A stretch of 64,000 bases of DNA from Paramacrobiotus metropolitanus. Its lineage: Eukaryota; Tardigrada; Eutardigrada; Parachela; Macrobiotidae. Below the pieces are notes generated by a model, which worked only from the letters and a program-made list of their open reading frames with translations, was not told the DNA's origin and did no database searches. Position 1 is the first letter of the stretch; every line of letters begins with the position of its first letter. Shown here one piece after another: positions 43,586 to 53,991 of this stretch. The translations under genes were made by a program, and so were the position numbers. The stretch lies in NCBI RefSeq assembly GCF_019649055.1, contig NW_026570439.1:1-64000 (forward strand). Reading direction: 5' to 3'.

Positions 43586-43744
43586 AAATGTGACCTTACA
43601 TTTGCAAATCTAAAGATTCATTGCGTTCACCCGATTTCGAGATTTCGATGAACCGGCTGAACCGACTGTCAAACCGAAAAGCCACCTGCTGATCTTTTTT
43701 TCTCGCGTCAAATCATTTTGGGTAGTCGGCAAATACTTTTTTCC

Positions 43745-44470
43745 AAAAGGTCACCGAACAGAGTTATACACTATAAATGGTCACGTGACCAATGAAACCA
43801 CAGTACGGAAAGGTCACCCAGGTGACCTTTTACCATTTCTGACTCAGGAAGAAAAACTAATACATCCTGTCCATTCAAAACGGCGTTCAAATCCAAAATT
43901 ACCAAAACCCTTTAGGCCACGCCCACTAACCAAGTTACGTAGGTAACACGTAACCACTAGAAGTGACCAACAAGTACTTTATACTATTTCTGCTCAAAAA
44001 GACGTGGCAATTCAAACGAGGTAAAATTCGTTGCCATTACAAGTGAATTACACGGTAACCGGCTATATGTCATAGTAACCACTGCAATAACAGGTACCGT
44101 TACAACGGTGGTATCTGATACTTCTATCATTTTGGTACCCGTTATAGTAAATACATTAGTAGCGGGTACCGCTACTAATGTAATAACGCAAATCGGTACT
44201 ACAGTGATAGCGGGTACCGCTATCACTGTAGTAACGGGTACCGTTACTACAGTGGTAACGGACACTGTTACCATGGTGGTAACCACTAACCAACAATGTT
44301 CACAGAGCAAACTATTGCAAGCGGCGTCGCAAACTAGGATAACGGCTTCGCAATCACAGCAGACTGTACTGCAAGTCAAATAGGGGTGCTTTGGACTTGG
44401 TTACATATGGTAACCATATATATTACAATGGTAACGCTACCGTTACCAAAGGTCACGGGGTCAGATATTA
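43745..44470. repeat. palindrome-rich block (GGTNACC and GGTACC centred)
   Basis: Many near-perfect palindromes occur in series, for example GGTCACGTGACC at about 43,780, AAAGGTCACC.CAGGTGACCTTT at about 43,810, ACATTAGTAGCGGGTACCGCTACTAATGT at about 44,150, a 35-base palindrome around 44,214, and ones centred near 44,246 and 44,273. The Thr/Val-rich ORFs in this block on both strands (43,984-44,383) arise from the repeats and are not genes. Confidence 0.8.
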
Positions 44471-44611
44471 AAATCTTTTACTTTTTCGGACTCAGGAAGA
44501 AAAACTGATCAAAACCGTCCATAGGACACATAATTTTTGTGCCACGCGGCCATTTTCACTTAAACCCCGCCTCCCAACGATCCGGATTGGTCGGTGGGCG
44601 TTATTATGTCT

Positions 44612-44726
44612 GTTATGTCTGTAATACTTATATAGTTAGAAATAGGGGTAGGGTGTAAGATACTAGTGTCCGCCACGCCCACTCTGACCCACCCCAAAAG
44701 TTTCCGTCATTAAAGCGGCCGGTACT
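44612..44726 (+). repeat. 115-bp exact direct repeat, copy 2
   Basis: Second copy of 43471-43585, same orientation, followed directly by the 158-bp tandem repeat. Confidence 0.9.
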
Positions 44727-44744
44727 TCGTTTTTTTCCAAAAAC

Positions 44745-45215
44745 GTGAATATACGCATGGGATGGTTTTCAACCGTTTTGTACTTTTTGGAACAGCGAGG
44801 CTTCCAAAACAAATAAAAACTGTGAAATTGGATGTAGCTTGGTTTACTTGGGCAGCACTGGGACGTACGACTCGGTACCGTTATAACAATAATGCTCATG
44901 AGACTCCAATATACGCAGGAGATGGTATTCAACGGTTTTGCACTTTTTTCAATAGCGGAGTTTTCAAAACGAATAAAAACTGTAAAATTGGACAATGTTT
45001 GGTTTGCCTGGGTAGTACCGAGACGTACTGCTCGGTACCGTTATAACAATGATGCTCATGAAATTTGGTTATACGCATGGGACGCTTTTCAACCGCTTTT
45101 CAGTTTTTGTTTAGCAATGTCTCTAAACTTGATTGAATTTGGAAACTGTTGTATGTCCGAGTTTTTTGGAGTGTGCCGGGACGTAACACTCAGTAACCGT
45201 TGTAACGAGCTCGTT
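44745..45215 (+). repeat. 158-bp tandem repeat, three copies
   Basis: Copies start near 44,748, 44,907 and 45,065. Each has ATACGCAKGRGAYG, then TTCAACCG, a GAATAAAAACTGTRAAATTGGA-like part, and GGTACCGTTATAACAAT at the end. Divergence rises in the third copy. ORFs here are repeat artefacts. Confidence 0.8.
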
Positions 45216-45467
45216 ACCAACATGTTACCTGTGCAAATCTGTCAAATGAATACAAGTAGTTGTTTAATTTAGATAAAGAAAGTACTTCTCATGTCAGTAA
45301 TACTGATATACTGCAAAGTACTTCGCTGCATTACTTGATACATAACCACCAAATTGCTTTATACTAAAGGAATACTGCTTGGCCAATCGTTGTGTTCAAA
45401 ACAATAACTCAACTGGAGTGCTCATATTTTTTAATAGAGAACCCAACCGAATAAACGGCTACAGCGT

Positions 45468-45735
45468 ATGCACTTTGAGATCCCAGGAGATATCACTCGG
45501 AAGTTTCAGTACGCATGGGATGCACCAATGATTGAGCGGAACATTGCCATTCTTATGTCTAGTACAAAAGGAAACAAACGTAACAGGGCTGTCTTGCTGG
45601 CTGCACTAAACAAAGACTCTGGAGCCTGGTTGAATGCGTTGCCCGCTCCGTGTCTGGGAACATTCCCTACAAACGACGATGTGCGAATAGGTATCGCATT
45701 GCTGTTTAAAATAAGAAAACCAAAAAACGTAATAC
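45468..45735 (+). pseudogene. fragment of the second retrotransposon family
   Basis: The translated segment with NRAVLLAALNKDSGAWLNAL and PAPCLGTFPTNDDVRIGI matches, residue for residue at key positions, the segment of the broken element at about 37,350-37,500 (ARLLAQ...GIWLNALPSAHIG...LKISVGLRL). Only about 85 residues remain before the similarity ends in AT-rich DNA. Confidence 0.65.
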
Positions 45736-45739
45736 TGCC

Positions 45740-46470
45740 AAAACTATGTAGTTTAATTTTGATAACTTTCGTTGTTTTGTTTAATTGCTGTAATTTTTCT
45801 CATTTGTATTCCTTTTTGTTTTTTGTCAAAATTCTGTGTTCATTCAAAAAATTTTACATTGTTCGCAGAATAAAAATGGCAACCAGTTATATTTGGAACC
45901 AAAACATATCAACACAGAATTTCAATCGGAAACATGTCCTGTTTTTTCTAGAAATCTGTCGATTACGCATTAACACGGAGTAATCATTTAAAGAATGAAA
46001 TTATATTTTCCCGAACAAATCAATAGAAAATGACTAATGGGCTACCTGCTGACGGTCTACAGTATTACAGACAATCGTATGCACCGGAGGTGCATAACTT
46101 ACGAGGCCACGCTGTCGGCCGCAGTCTACTTGTAAAATTATAAGAGAAAGAAACGGGGTAATACGTATGATTGCCTGACTGCATCAAGGAAATCAGTTAA
46201 GTTAGCTGGACGATAGCCTTCTTTTCTGGTTACCGGGTGCCATAGCACCGTAACGCAGCCGCATTACCTGAATGATGTCGAAACCAAGCACGTTACTAGT
46301 ATAGGTTTCAGTATGTAAATCAGCCAACCTACGGCGTCCTGTACGTCCGTCACCAACAAGCCTCGCAGTAGTTGTTTTTGGAATTATCAGGCGTTCTCAT
46401 AGAAAATGTACATGCCCATTCTATATAGTATTTGAATTATTGTATGGTAATCCTGGCATAGCGCTTTAGA
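45740..46470. other. non-coding stretch
   Basis: AT-rich DNA in which I see no gene beyond the end of the retrotransposon fragment. Confidence 0.4.
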
Positions 46471-46477
46471 TCCTAGG

Positions 46478-46762
46478 CTAGCAAAGGTCATTATCCACCG
46501 TAATCCAAGCTACTTCAGGGTTCGTAACACCAGGATGAACAAACCAGGATGAGTAGGTGTAAACTTCTAGCAAGGCGGAAATGTATTTTGCACAGGTCTG
46601 TAATATTCTGCCGGCAAGACAAATTAAATAATCAGCATCGAGCCATTCATTAACATTTTGTTTTTCTTGTGGTTCTCGGTACTTTGAAGCACGGTGGCCA
46701 AAGTAATGAATGACCTGTACCATTTTGATCCGCGACGAATTATCATGCGATGTCAATTGCAC
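46478..46762 (-). pseudogene. possible carboxylesterase/cholinesterase-like C-terminal fragment
   Basis: The minus strand encodes about 82 residues (from MVQVIHYFGHRASKYREP) whose His-Tyr-Phe-x-His-Arg-Ala-Ser start, a Trp-Leu-x-Ala segment and a later Asn-Pro-x-x-x-Trp recall the C-terminal third of type-B carboxylesterases. The catalytic His region is not clear, and I found no other exon. It may be a decayed fragment or chance. Confidence 0.3.
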
Positions 46763-47014
46763 AGTACCAGAGCAGAATTTAAGTCAGCAAAATACTGCGA
46801 TCGGTTTTACTTTGGTAATAAATAATCACTTTCCAAAACCCAAAACTAATTCTGTAGCACACCTTTCAGACCGCACCCACCGTAACAAGGCGCAGCGGTT
46901 TATTTAAAACTCAATCAAAATCATTGTGAAAGTAGATATGCTCCAAAATATATATTAAAAAGAGTTGTGATTTATTAAAAACGCAGGGCGTTGATGCAGG
47001 TCATCATGCGGAAA

Positions 47015-49359
47015 TTAATTTTGCCCGAATAACCCACACTTAATCATAGACATCACACTAAAAAGCAGCACGATTCCGCTTGCGGCTCTCTGACTGGCCG
47101 CCGCACCGCCCGGGTTAGTCGCATCCGTCGGCTTAGTCGTGTTCAGCGTTGTTCCACTCGTCGGCGCTGCCGTCGTCGCGGAGGTCGGTTTCGTGGGCAC
47201 CAGGCTCGTGATACAGTTGCTCACAGTATCATTCACACAGCAACCGTACTGATTGCCATCCGGCAGATCCGCTGTCGTGGCGTTGGCTTGCCACGAGCGC
47301 CCCCCGCAGTACAGGTGGAAAATATCGGGACGCGTGGCACCCTGCATCAGCCGGTGGACCCAGTTGACGGTGTCCTTGGCCTGACAGCACGAGCAGGATA
47401 TCTGTGGATCCGCCCAACAGAATCGAGGGGACATCAAGTAGATGCGCGACGTAGCATTGCTGGAAATGGTGTCCAAGACGGTTTTGGATGGGAAGTCCAG
47501 GAGCCATCCGTCGATGTGAAGGCGGGAGATCGGGTTGTTGAAAGTGAAGGTGCGGCTATTTGTTAAGGTTTTCAGAGAGGTAATTCCGGTGATTTCGATG
47601 TGCTAAAATAATTAAAACAAAGTGACTTATCTTCGATGTGGGTCCATGGCAAAATTTTTCCTTTACTTAAAAATTTTGACTATAGGGACATTTTAACCAT
47701 GTACCACGCATATAATCCCACATTCGTTTATATGCTCGAAAATGTTTGCTTTTTCCAAAAGGTGTTTGCTGTGTTTTGTTGTTTAATGCTTCAAAACACG
47801 TTTTGCAGTGTGCTGCCATTGTGGAGCCAAGCGTTGGCGTTGCTACAAGTGCCGAGCGGCACTGCATACATTAGCGTAAAAACGACGAGTACCGGCTATC
47901 TCCGATTGGACGCTTATGGGCGGATTAGGAGTCCAGAACGTATGGAGCGCGGACACAAATATAAAGCCCCAAAATTTTAAGAGCGATTTTATTGAAATTT
48001 TACGGAAGAACGTGCATAGATTTTAAGGCAGTTCTGATGTAGGACATTTTTGTATTTTTCTGTGTTCTGGTAACGGATGTTTGTAATGAGCGCACAAACG
48101 GTTTTCTGGGCGATAATCCAATAATTTTTTTTCGGCCCAGACTCCAACTCTGACTCTGACTCTGATTCTGACCACTCAAACTCTGACTCTGACTACTCAA
48201 AGTCTGACTCTGACCACTCAAAGTCTGACTCTGACTCTGAAGGTTTCTTAGGTTTCTTAGGTTTCTTAGGTTTCTTAGGTTTCTTAGGTTTCTTAGGTTT
48301 CTTAGGTTTCTTAGGTTTCTTAGGTTTCTTAGGTTTTTTAGGTTTTTTAGGTTTTTTTAGGTTTTTTAGGTTATTCTTAGGTTATTCAGTCAGAGTCAGA
48401 GTCAGAGTTTGGACAGTCAGAGTCAGACTTTGAGTAGTCAGAGTCAGAGTTTGAGCGCGGGCCAATTTTTTCCTCAGTTGAATGGCATAAATCGATAAAT
48501 TTAGAGAAATTAAAGTGCGTGAAACAAGAAGTATTCAGCTAATGTGTACAAATTAGTACCAGATCGGGCTATTTTTCTCTGTCTCATGTTTTACCTCAAG
48601 AATGTTTGCTACCGGTTCAAAAGCCGCCCAGTCAAACGTGACCAGCAGATTGCCCGACAAATCGATCTCCCGCAACGATGCCAACCCACTCAGCGCTCGT
48701 ACATCCACGGTCTGAATTTGGCAGGTCTTCAAGCTCAACCGCTCCAGCCGGGCGAATCCTTGGAACGCCTCTGCGCTTAAATTTCCCATAAACGAGTATT
48801 TCAGATTGAGGTACGTTAAATTGCCGCGGACGTTGGACAGAAAGGGGATCGCCACTCCGGCCTGATTGACGTCGTCGGAATAGCTGTTGACGCCGTAAAG
48901 TGTCACCTCGCGCAGCGCCCCCAGGCTGGCTGGCAGGGGAGTGGTCCGCGCACTCATGATCACTTCTTCCAGATCTTGATCCACGCCGATAACCAGTTTC
49001 TGCGTGGACATCGGGATGCGGTTCACATCGAAATTGGTGGGAATGACAATATCCACGACACTGCAGCTCAGCAGGCCTTCCGATGTGAAGGTGCAACCAG
49101 AATGCGGCAACTGTGCAGCGCCTACAACGCAGTCATATTACTGAAATATTTAACCATGGCACAGATCTGGGACATCGATACTACGAAGCAAGTAATATCG
49201 ATGCCTTACAGTTGTTCTCGCTTAATGCCGTAAAAATATACCCAAAAACTTTATGAACAGCTAACAGTTTGCTGCCATTCGTACTCTAAGATACTCGTAC
49301 ATACCGAGAGACAGCCAGCACATCAATGCCGCTTCCACACATAAAAACTTAATCGCCAT
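47015..49359 (-). CDS. secreted LRR protein A, probably GPI-anchored, three exons
   Basis: Exon 1 (49359-49305) is a signal peptide, MAIKFLCVEAALMCWLSLG. Exon 2 (49121-48595) holds a Cys cap, then leucine-rich repeats (YLNLKYSFMGNLSAEAFQGF, RLERLSLKTCQIQTVD, LREIDLSGNLLVTF). Exon 3 (47602-47015) completes an LRR, then has a Cys-rich region (CSCCQAKDTVNW ... YGCCVNDTVSNC), a Thr/Pro/Ser linker, and a C-terminal TNPGGAAAS site with a hydrophobic tail, the layout of a GPI signal. Junction phases agree. The family is tandem in this window (B at 53,992, C at 58,081). Function unknown; a cell-surface or cuticular role is likely. No breaks seen. Confidence 0.8.
48175..48455. repeat. 40-bp inverted repeat around a TTAGGTTTCT decamer array
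   Basis: Positions 48175-48214 and 48416-48455 are exact reverse complements of 40 bases, themselves made of CTCTGA/TCAGAG units. Between them is an array of about 13 GGTTTCTTAG units (48,241-48,345) decaying into GGTTTTTTAG. It lies in intron 2 of LRR gene A. Confidence 0.85.
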
Positions 49360-49980
49360 CTCTCACAAGATTGAAATCACAAAGCTTGAGAAAGGGTAAA
49401 ATTGTATAAGATTCTCGAAATGCAGGTGGCCGCTATTTTTTGTGACTCCTGAAAGCTTACTGCGCATGCAATATTGCCGTCGCAACAGGTGAATTTGTAA
49501 GAATGATTAAGTAGCAAATGTTTATCATCATTGTTGCACTTGTTGCCAGTGATAAGATGATAAGTAGATAGTTACCGAGCATGTTTCAAATAAGCGCTGA
49601 TCAATTTATCAGCTAACTCTGGCTTAATACAATCACAATGTCAACGATTGTGTAAGTGATATGGTGAATTTGTTTTGATCATCCATCAGGCGCCGGAGAA
49701 GACTGATTCAAACTAATAACGCATTTTATGCCATCGAGCGACGAGAAAACTTCCGATAATCTGAACATTGGTGGACAATATACACGTGTACGAGGTTCAA
49801 ACAGAAGAAGTTTTTAAACGATTACGTAAAGGAATGCTGCAAAAATGATTAGCCATAATGCCACTGATACAAGAGCTGGCATAGCAAAGTCTTAATAATA
49901 AAGTCATCCACCAGATACATGTCGGTTAGTTTCACGGCTGTATTGCTCTGCACCGCCAACTCCATCACGGTGATTAATCG
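49360..49980. other. non-coding stretch upstream of LRR gene A
   Basis: No gene. Parts of 49,540-49,690 are similar to 56,830-56,960 upstream of paralog B (the strings GATAAGATGATAAG, CTGATCAGTTTATCAGC-like, and TGTCAACGATTGTGT), showing that the duplication included upstream sequence. Confidence 0.6.
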
Positions 49981-49983
49981 CTG

Positions 49984-51207
49984 TTAGTCGCAAGCTCCCA
50001 GGATCGCGCATCCTTTCAGTTGCGTGGCCATGATAATCCGTTTCGTGGTGGAACGTAGGCATTTGAAGATCGAAGCGGCCAACAAAAACATCTTGTAAGG
50101 AAACCAGGTTCCCTCCAGTCGAGCGCGTCCGTAGCTTTTCGGAATAATATTACTGGTCAACGGCGCTGACAGAACGATGGCGTTCCACGCGGCACACACG
50201 GCGCGCAATATTCGGTTTGCTTGGCAGTGTCCAGATGGGAAAACACCTCCAGCAGCAACTCCCCCGGGAGTGCAAGGGGACGATCCGTTGTCGGGATGCC
50301 GTCCCGTGATGTGCATTCCTCCGCAGTGATCTGTGGAAGACGTTTCAATAATTCTTCGGCCAATCGCTCATCTTGAATCTAAAAAAACGCAAAAGAACTT
50401 GAACATCCTGAGATGCTCAAGGAAAGCCTCTTAGCCTACAATCTGAAGAAAATTTTTACCAGTGACGGCAATCTGTCGGTTTCCCTGTGCTGACGGTATA
50501 TGAACCACACGCGTCCGGTTCCAGTATCCAGATGGAGCACTCCCGCAGTCCTACCGTTCACCCACTGATATCTACTGAACGATTTCGGCAAATTTCCAGC
50601 CGTCGCCGAGCTGCAGTTCTTCGGAAATGGCACACTACACTTTGCATAATCCCCCTTTTTAATGGCTTTCAGGGAATGGCCTGACGGTCCCGGGAAACCA
50701 TCTAAAAGAGGCGGTGATTCGTTAGCCCTGGCTTGATTTTTATTTTTAGTTCAATTACTTCGATAACTGAACTAAAAATATAGCAAGCAAGTACTTGGCA
50801 CTCTGCTGCGAATTCGACTCGGCGGGACAATGTCTGTACAGCGAATTCCGTTTTTCCACCATTGCACCATTGCCGTCTCATAATCCGGATGGAAAGCCCC
50901 GGCCGTGAGAATGCGCGCTTCAACCGGAGACCACATCCACGAACCGCACGGAGTCTCGCGCATCAAAACTTCTACGGGGACGGTCGGAAAGGACCCTCAA
51001 GAAGCGACAGCCACCGTAATATCACCGCCAGTCTCGTCACAGTCCTGGAAAATTCGGTTGAACGGCTTCAGTTCACGGCGTCGGTTGGGACACAGGAAAT
51101 CGATGATGAGTCCGGATTTCGCAACATCCACGACACAGCCGTAGCGGAGCAGACCGTCATCTCCCAGTACTCTCACACCGTTGCAGTTGGGAACTACGCC
51201 AGACATT
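49984..51207 (-). pseudogene. F-box family gene, decayed
   Basis: Starts at ATG 51207 with a small beta-type domain (LLRYGCVVDVAKSGLIIDFL), possibly Tudor-like. The next segment is in another frame after a TGA near 50,997 (ETPCGSWMWSPVEARI). A later exon (from about 50,380, after TTTTTTTAG) encodes LALPGELLLEVFSHLDTAK, the first helices of a F-box. The second part (RAVCAAWNAIVLSAPL) lies in a different frame, with the change near 50,215. F-box proteins bring targets to SCF ubiquitin ligases. Two or more frame breaks make this a pseudogene. I infer a lineage-specific host family. Confidence 0.6.
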
Positions 51208-51229
51208 GCTAACACGGTAGAAGTGGAGA

Positions 51230-53390
51230 GTGGCACGGTGGGGCACCACAGCTAATCGTCCTTCACCAGAATATGATAAAATAAGGAAAATTTAAGACAT
51301 GCTGATCTTGCAGTCAATAACTATCACTAACGATCTTGCAACTATCACTAATTCGTTGTCGTGTGAACAGATGTTTCTGTTCTCTGTGTGTAAACCTGCT
51401 ACCATGCAGAAACCGGCGCCTTTGTTGCAAGTTTGCAACCGTACAGCTGTCAGATAATCGCTATATTAGGCACGATATACCTGCAAAATTAAGGTGGCAG
51501 CACACCGCTGCAAGAGACTAACAGCGAATTTTAAAAGCAGTACAAGTTCTACGAGTACTCTGTAACAAATACGATAGAGTGTCGTAAAGAATGGTTAGTA
51601 CTAACAAGCTAAATTTTTCCATTGAGTTATTCGCACAAATACCAGACGCATATTGTTTTATAGAGGAAAACAGATTTATTAAGCAATATTGTTTATAGCG
51701 GGGTGGTTTTTAAAATCGCAAATCGTCCAGTGACGTGTCTGTGCGCACTTCAAAGAAGCCGCCCATCTCGCGGCAACCAAACAAACGTGGAAAAATTTAC
51801 CTTGTTAGTACTTAACATTCTTTACGACGAGCTATCGCATGTGTTACAGAGTACTTGTAGAACTTGTACTGCTTCTAAAATCCCCTGTCAGTCTCTTGCA
51901 GCGGTGTGCTACCACCTTAAGCCATTGGTCGAAGTTCTGGTAAATTCTGTTCGCATGTACACTTGTATTATCATGCTATACGGAAGTCGCACTACGACTT
52001 CCGTACTAGGTGACCAACCAAATACAGTCGGTAGAGTGGAATCTCTGTTCTGAACGATGACCTGCTCCTAACTCCTACGCTCATAACCAAATATCTGGAT
52101 GATGTTATCCAGATTAAAATGTGGCTTCCTGCAGGTACACACTAATGTTCGCCACAAGAAGGTCACTGGTCACAAGATGTACTTGGCCAAAAGAAATGCG
52201 TACCGTTTCAAAACGAACAGGTGTTTTCATAGCGCGGTAAGCTGCCTTAGGGCAAGCATACAAAAAAAGTCCAGCAATAATGTTCATATCTTAACGGAAG
52301 GACCTTGCTTGATACAAATCACAATGAGGAACAGTAAAACACACAAGGCACATCACACACCTTGCGGCTAAAATTCTCACTTTGTTCTTTTCGATGATGA
52401 AATCAATACGAGTATCTCAAGCAAATCTTTAATAGGAAAGCGTACTCGCTTCTGGCTGGCACTGCATGACCTAAGCGTAGCAGTAAATTTATAAACATTT
52501 TTGAGCTACTTAGAAACGAAAACGTTTGTAGAATGAATTATTTGAAGTAAAATTATGTAACCGGTTAGGTCTCCCAGACAGACAAATATTCCGCTGTTCT
52601 CGGAACATGGCAAAAATTGTGGATCGGTCATTCTTGCCGGCCATACTGAAAACGGTTTTGTAAAAGCTACTGTAAGGAAACTTATTGCGCTCTCAGTTAC
52701 GGTGAACGTCCTTCTGAGCCGGGGGATGCAAGGTTTCACTGGCTATAGCTAAGTGTTTCTGGACAATAATTAATGCAGTTTCCAAATTTCATCTTTGACG
52801 AAGGAAATAACGTCAGATCTTGTTTTTTTACTGGCACACCATTCGAGCAGCTGGCGGTAATTTTCCCGACGAAATACTTGAACATTTCCTACATGTACTG
52901 ATTGTTGAAAATGGTTTTAGAAATACTCGTACTGACAAGTTAGACTACTGTAGCCCTCCACGAAACTGCGCTACTGTCAGGCCTGAAAGCAGCTTGTCCA
53001 TGCCGGTATTGCGCTTATCCCACCGACCAGCTCTGCCTGTTACCGTATTTCCGGGCTTTTCATTCCAGTTTCATAGAGCGTTTTCAGTATTCATAATTAT
53101 TTTAGCAACAAATAGTGCAATGGTGAAAGGACACCGCTTTATCGGTAACCAAAAAAAGAACCCATGGTTGCACATGCCTCGAGTACAAACTGGCACTGCG
53201 CTTTTTACGTTTTCAAGTAAGGTGACGCCATAGCGGCGGCCGACGAACCAACACAATCGTTTGCGTAAAGCGCAATGATAGGAATAAGGAATGCTTTACT
53301 TGACTTATCAAAGAAATATAGCTCTGAAACGTCAGTACGCAGCACAGCACTTGTATCTGTATACGGCTACCGCGCCTCTAGACACTTTAC
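51230..53390. other. non-coding stretch
   Basis: No gene supported. A perfect 10-bp hairpin (ACGGAAGTCG/CGACTTCCGT) lies at 51980-52004. ORFs of 60-137 residues here lack family features. Confidence 0.4.
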
Positions 53391-53394
53391 AGAA

Positions 53395-53670
53395 AGTTAC
53401 GGTGACCAGCGGACACCACATTCTGCACGCGGCCTGAGTACAGACGACCAGCGCGCATTTTGAATTTGATAGTGGTGTGATCGTACAAGTATGCTTTAGA
53501 TAGCGGTGACCGACAGACACCACAGTTTGCAGGCGCTTTGAGTTTATGCGGCCAGCGCGCATGTGTGGATTTGATTAATTATAGGAAAGTTGTAGGAAAG
53601 CCGCTCATATGTGCATTAGATGGCGGCGACCGACAGGCACCACATTTTTCATGAACGCTGGACATAGAGG
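53395..53670 (+). repeat. imperfect tandem repeat of about 110-120 bp
   Basis: Three copies of GGTGACCGACAGACACCACA-like sequence at about 53,400, 53,504 and 53,626, each with a following CAGCGCGCAT or similar part in the first two. Confidence 0.6.
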
Positions 53671-53991
53671 ACCTCCGCTACGCTACGGTCGATAAATCAG
53701 CAAAATACGGTAACCCGTTTTATTATATTTCAATATTACGTATATCGTTGCTGTGTTCTAAAAAAAATTATTGTAACTTTCAAAAACCTTATAACCACAA
53801 ATAATGCTATGGCAAACCTCACAGATTACGTTAACCGGAATAAGGCAATGCTCACCAGAAATGGTCAAATGCGAGAGTTCATGAAAATGACTGAGAAAGC
53901 AGACTTGTTTCAGAAATAAAAAGCTGAAAGGGCATCGTATTTAAATCAAAAACAGATGAAATTGACGAAGATTACTGGACGGGGATGGATT

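Noticed and set aside
43984-44383. Thr/Val-rich ORFs on both strands
   Set aside because: Produced by the palindromic repeat block; near-identical composition on both strands and no start or splice context.
47636-47980. 114-residue plus-strand ORF antisense to LRR gene A intron 2
   Set aside because: A faint likeness to a phrase at about 55,290 exists, but it is too short and lies in an intron on the other strand.
48241-48345. TTAGG-containing array as an arthropod-type telomere tract
   Set aside because: The unit is the decamer GGTTTCTTAG, not TTAGG, and it is interstitial inside an inverted repeat.
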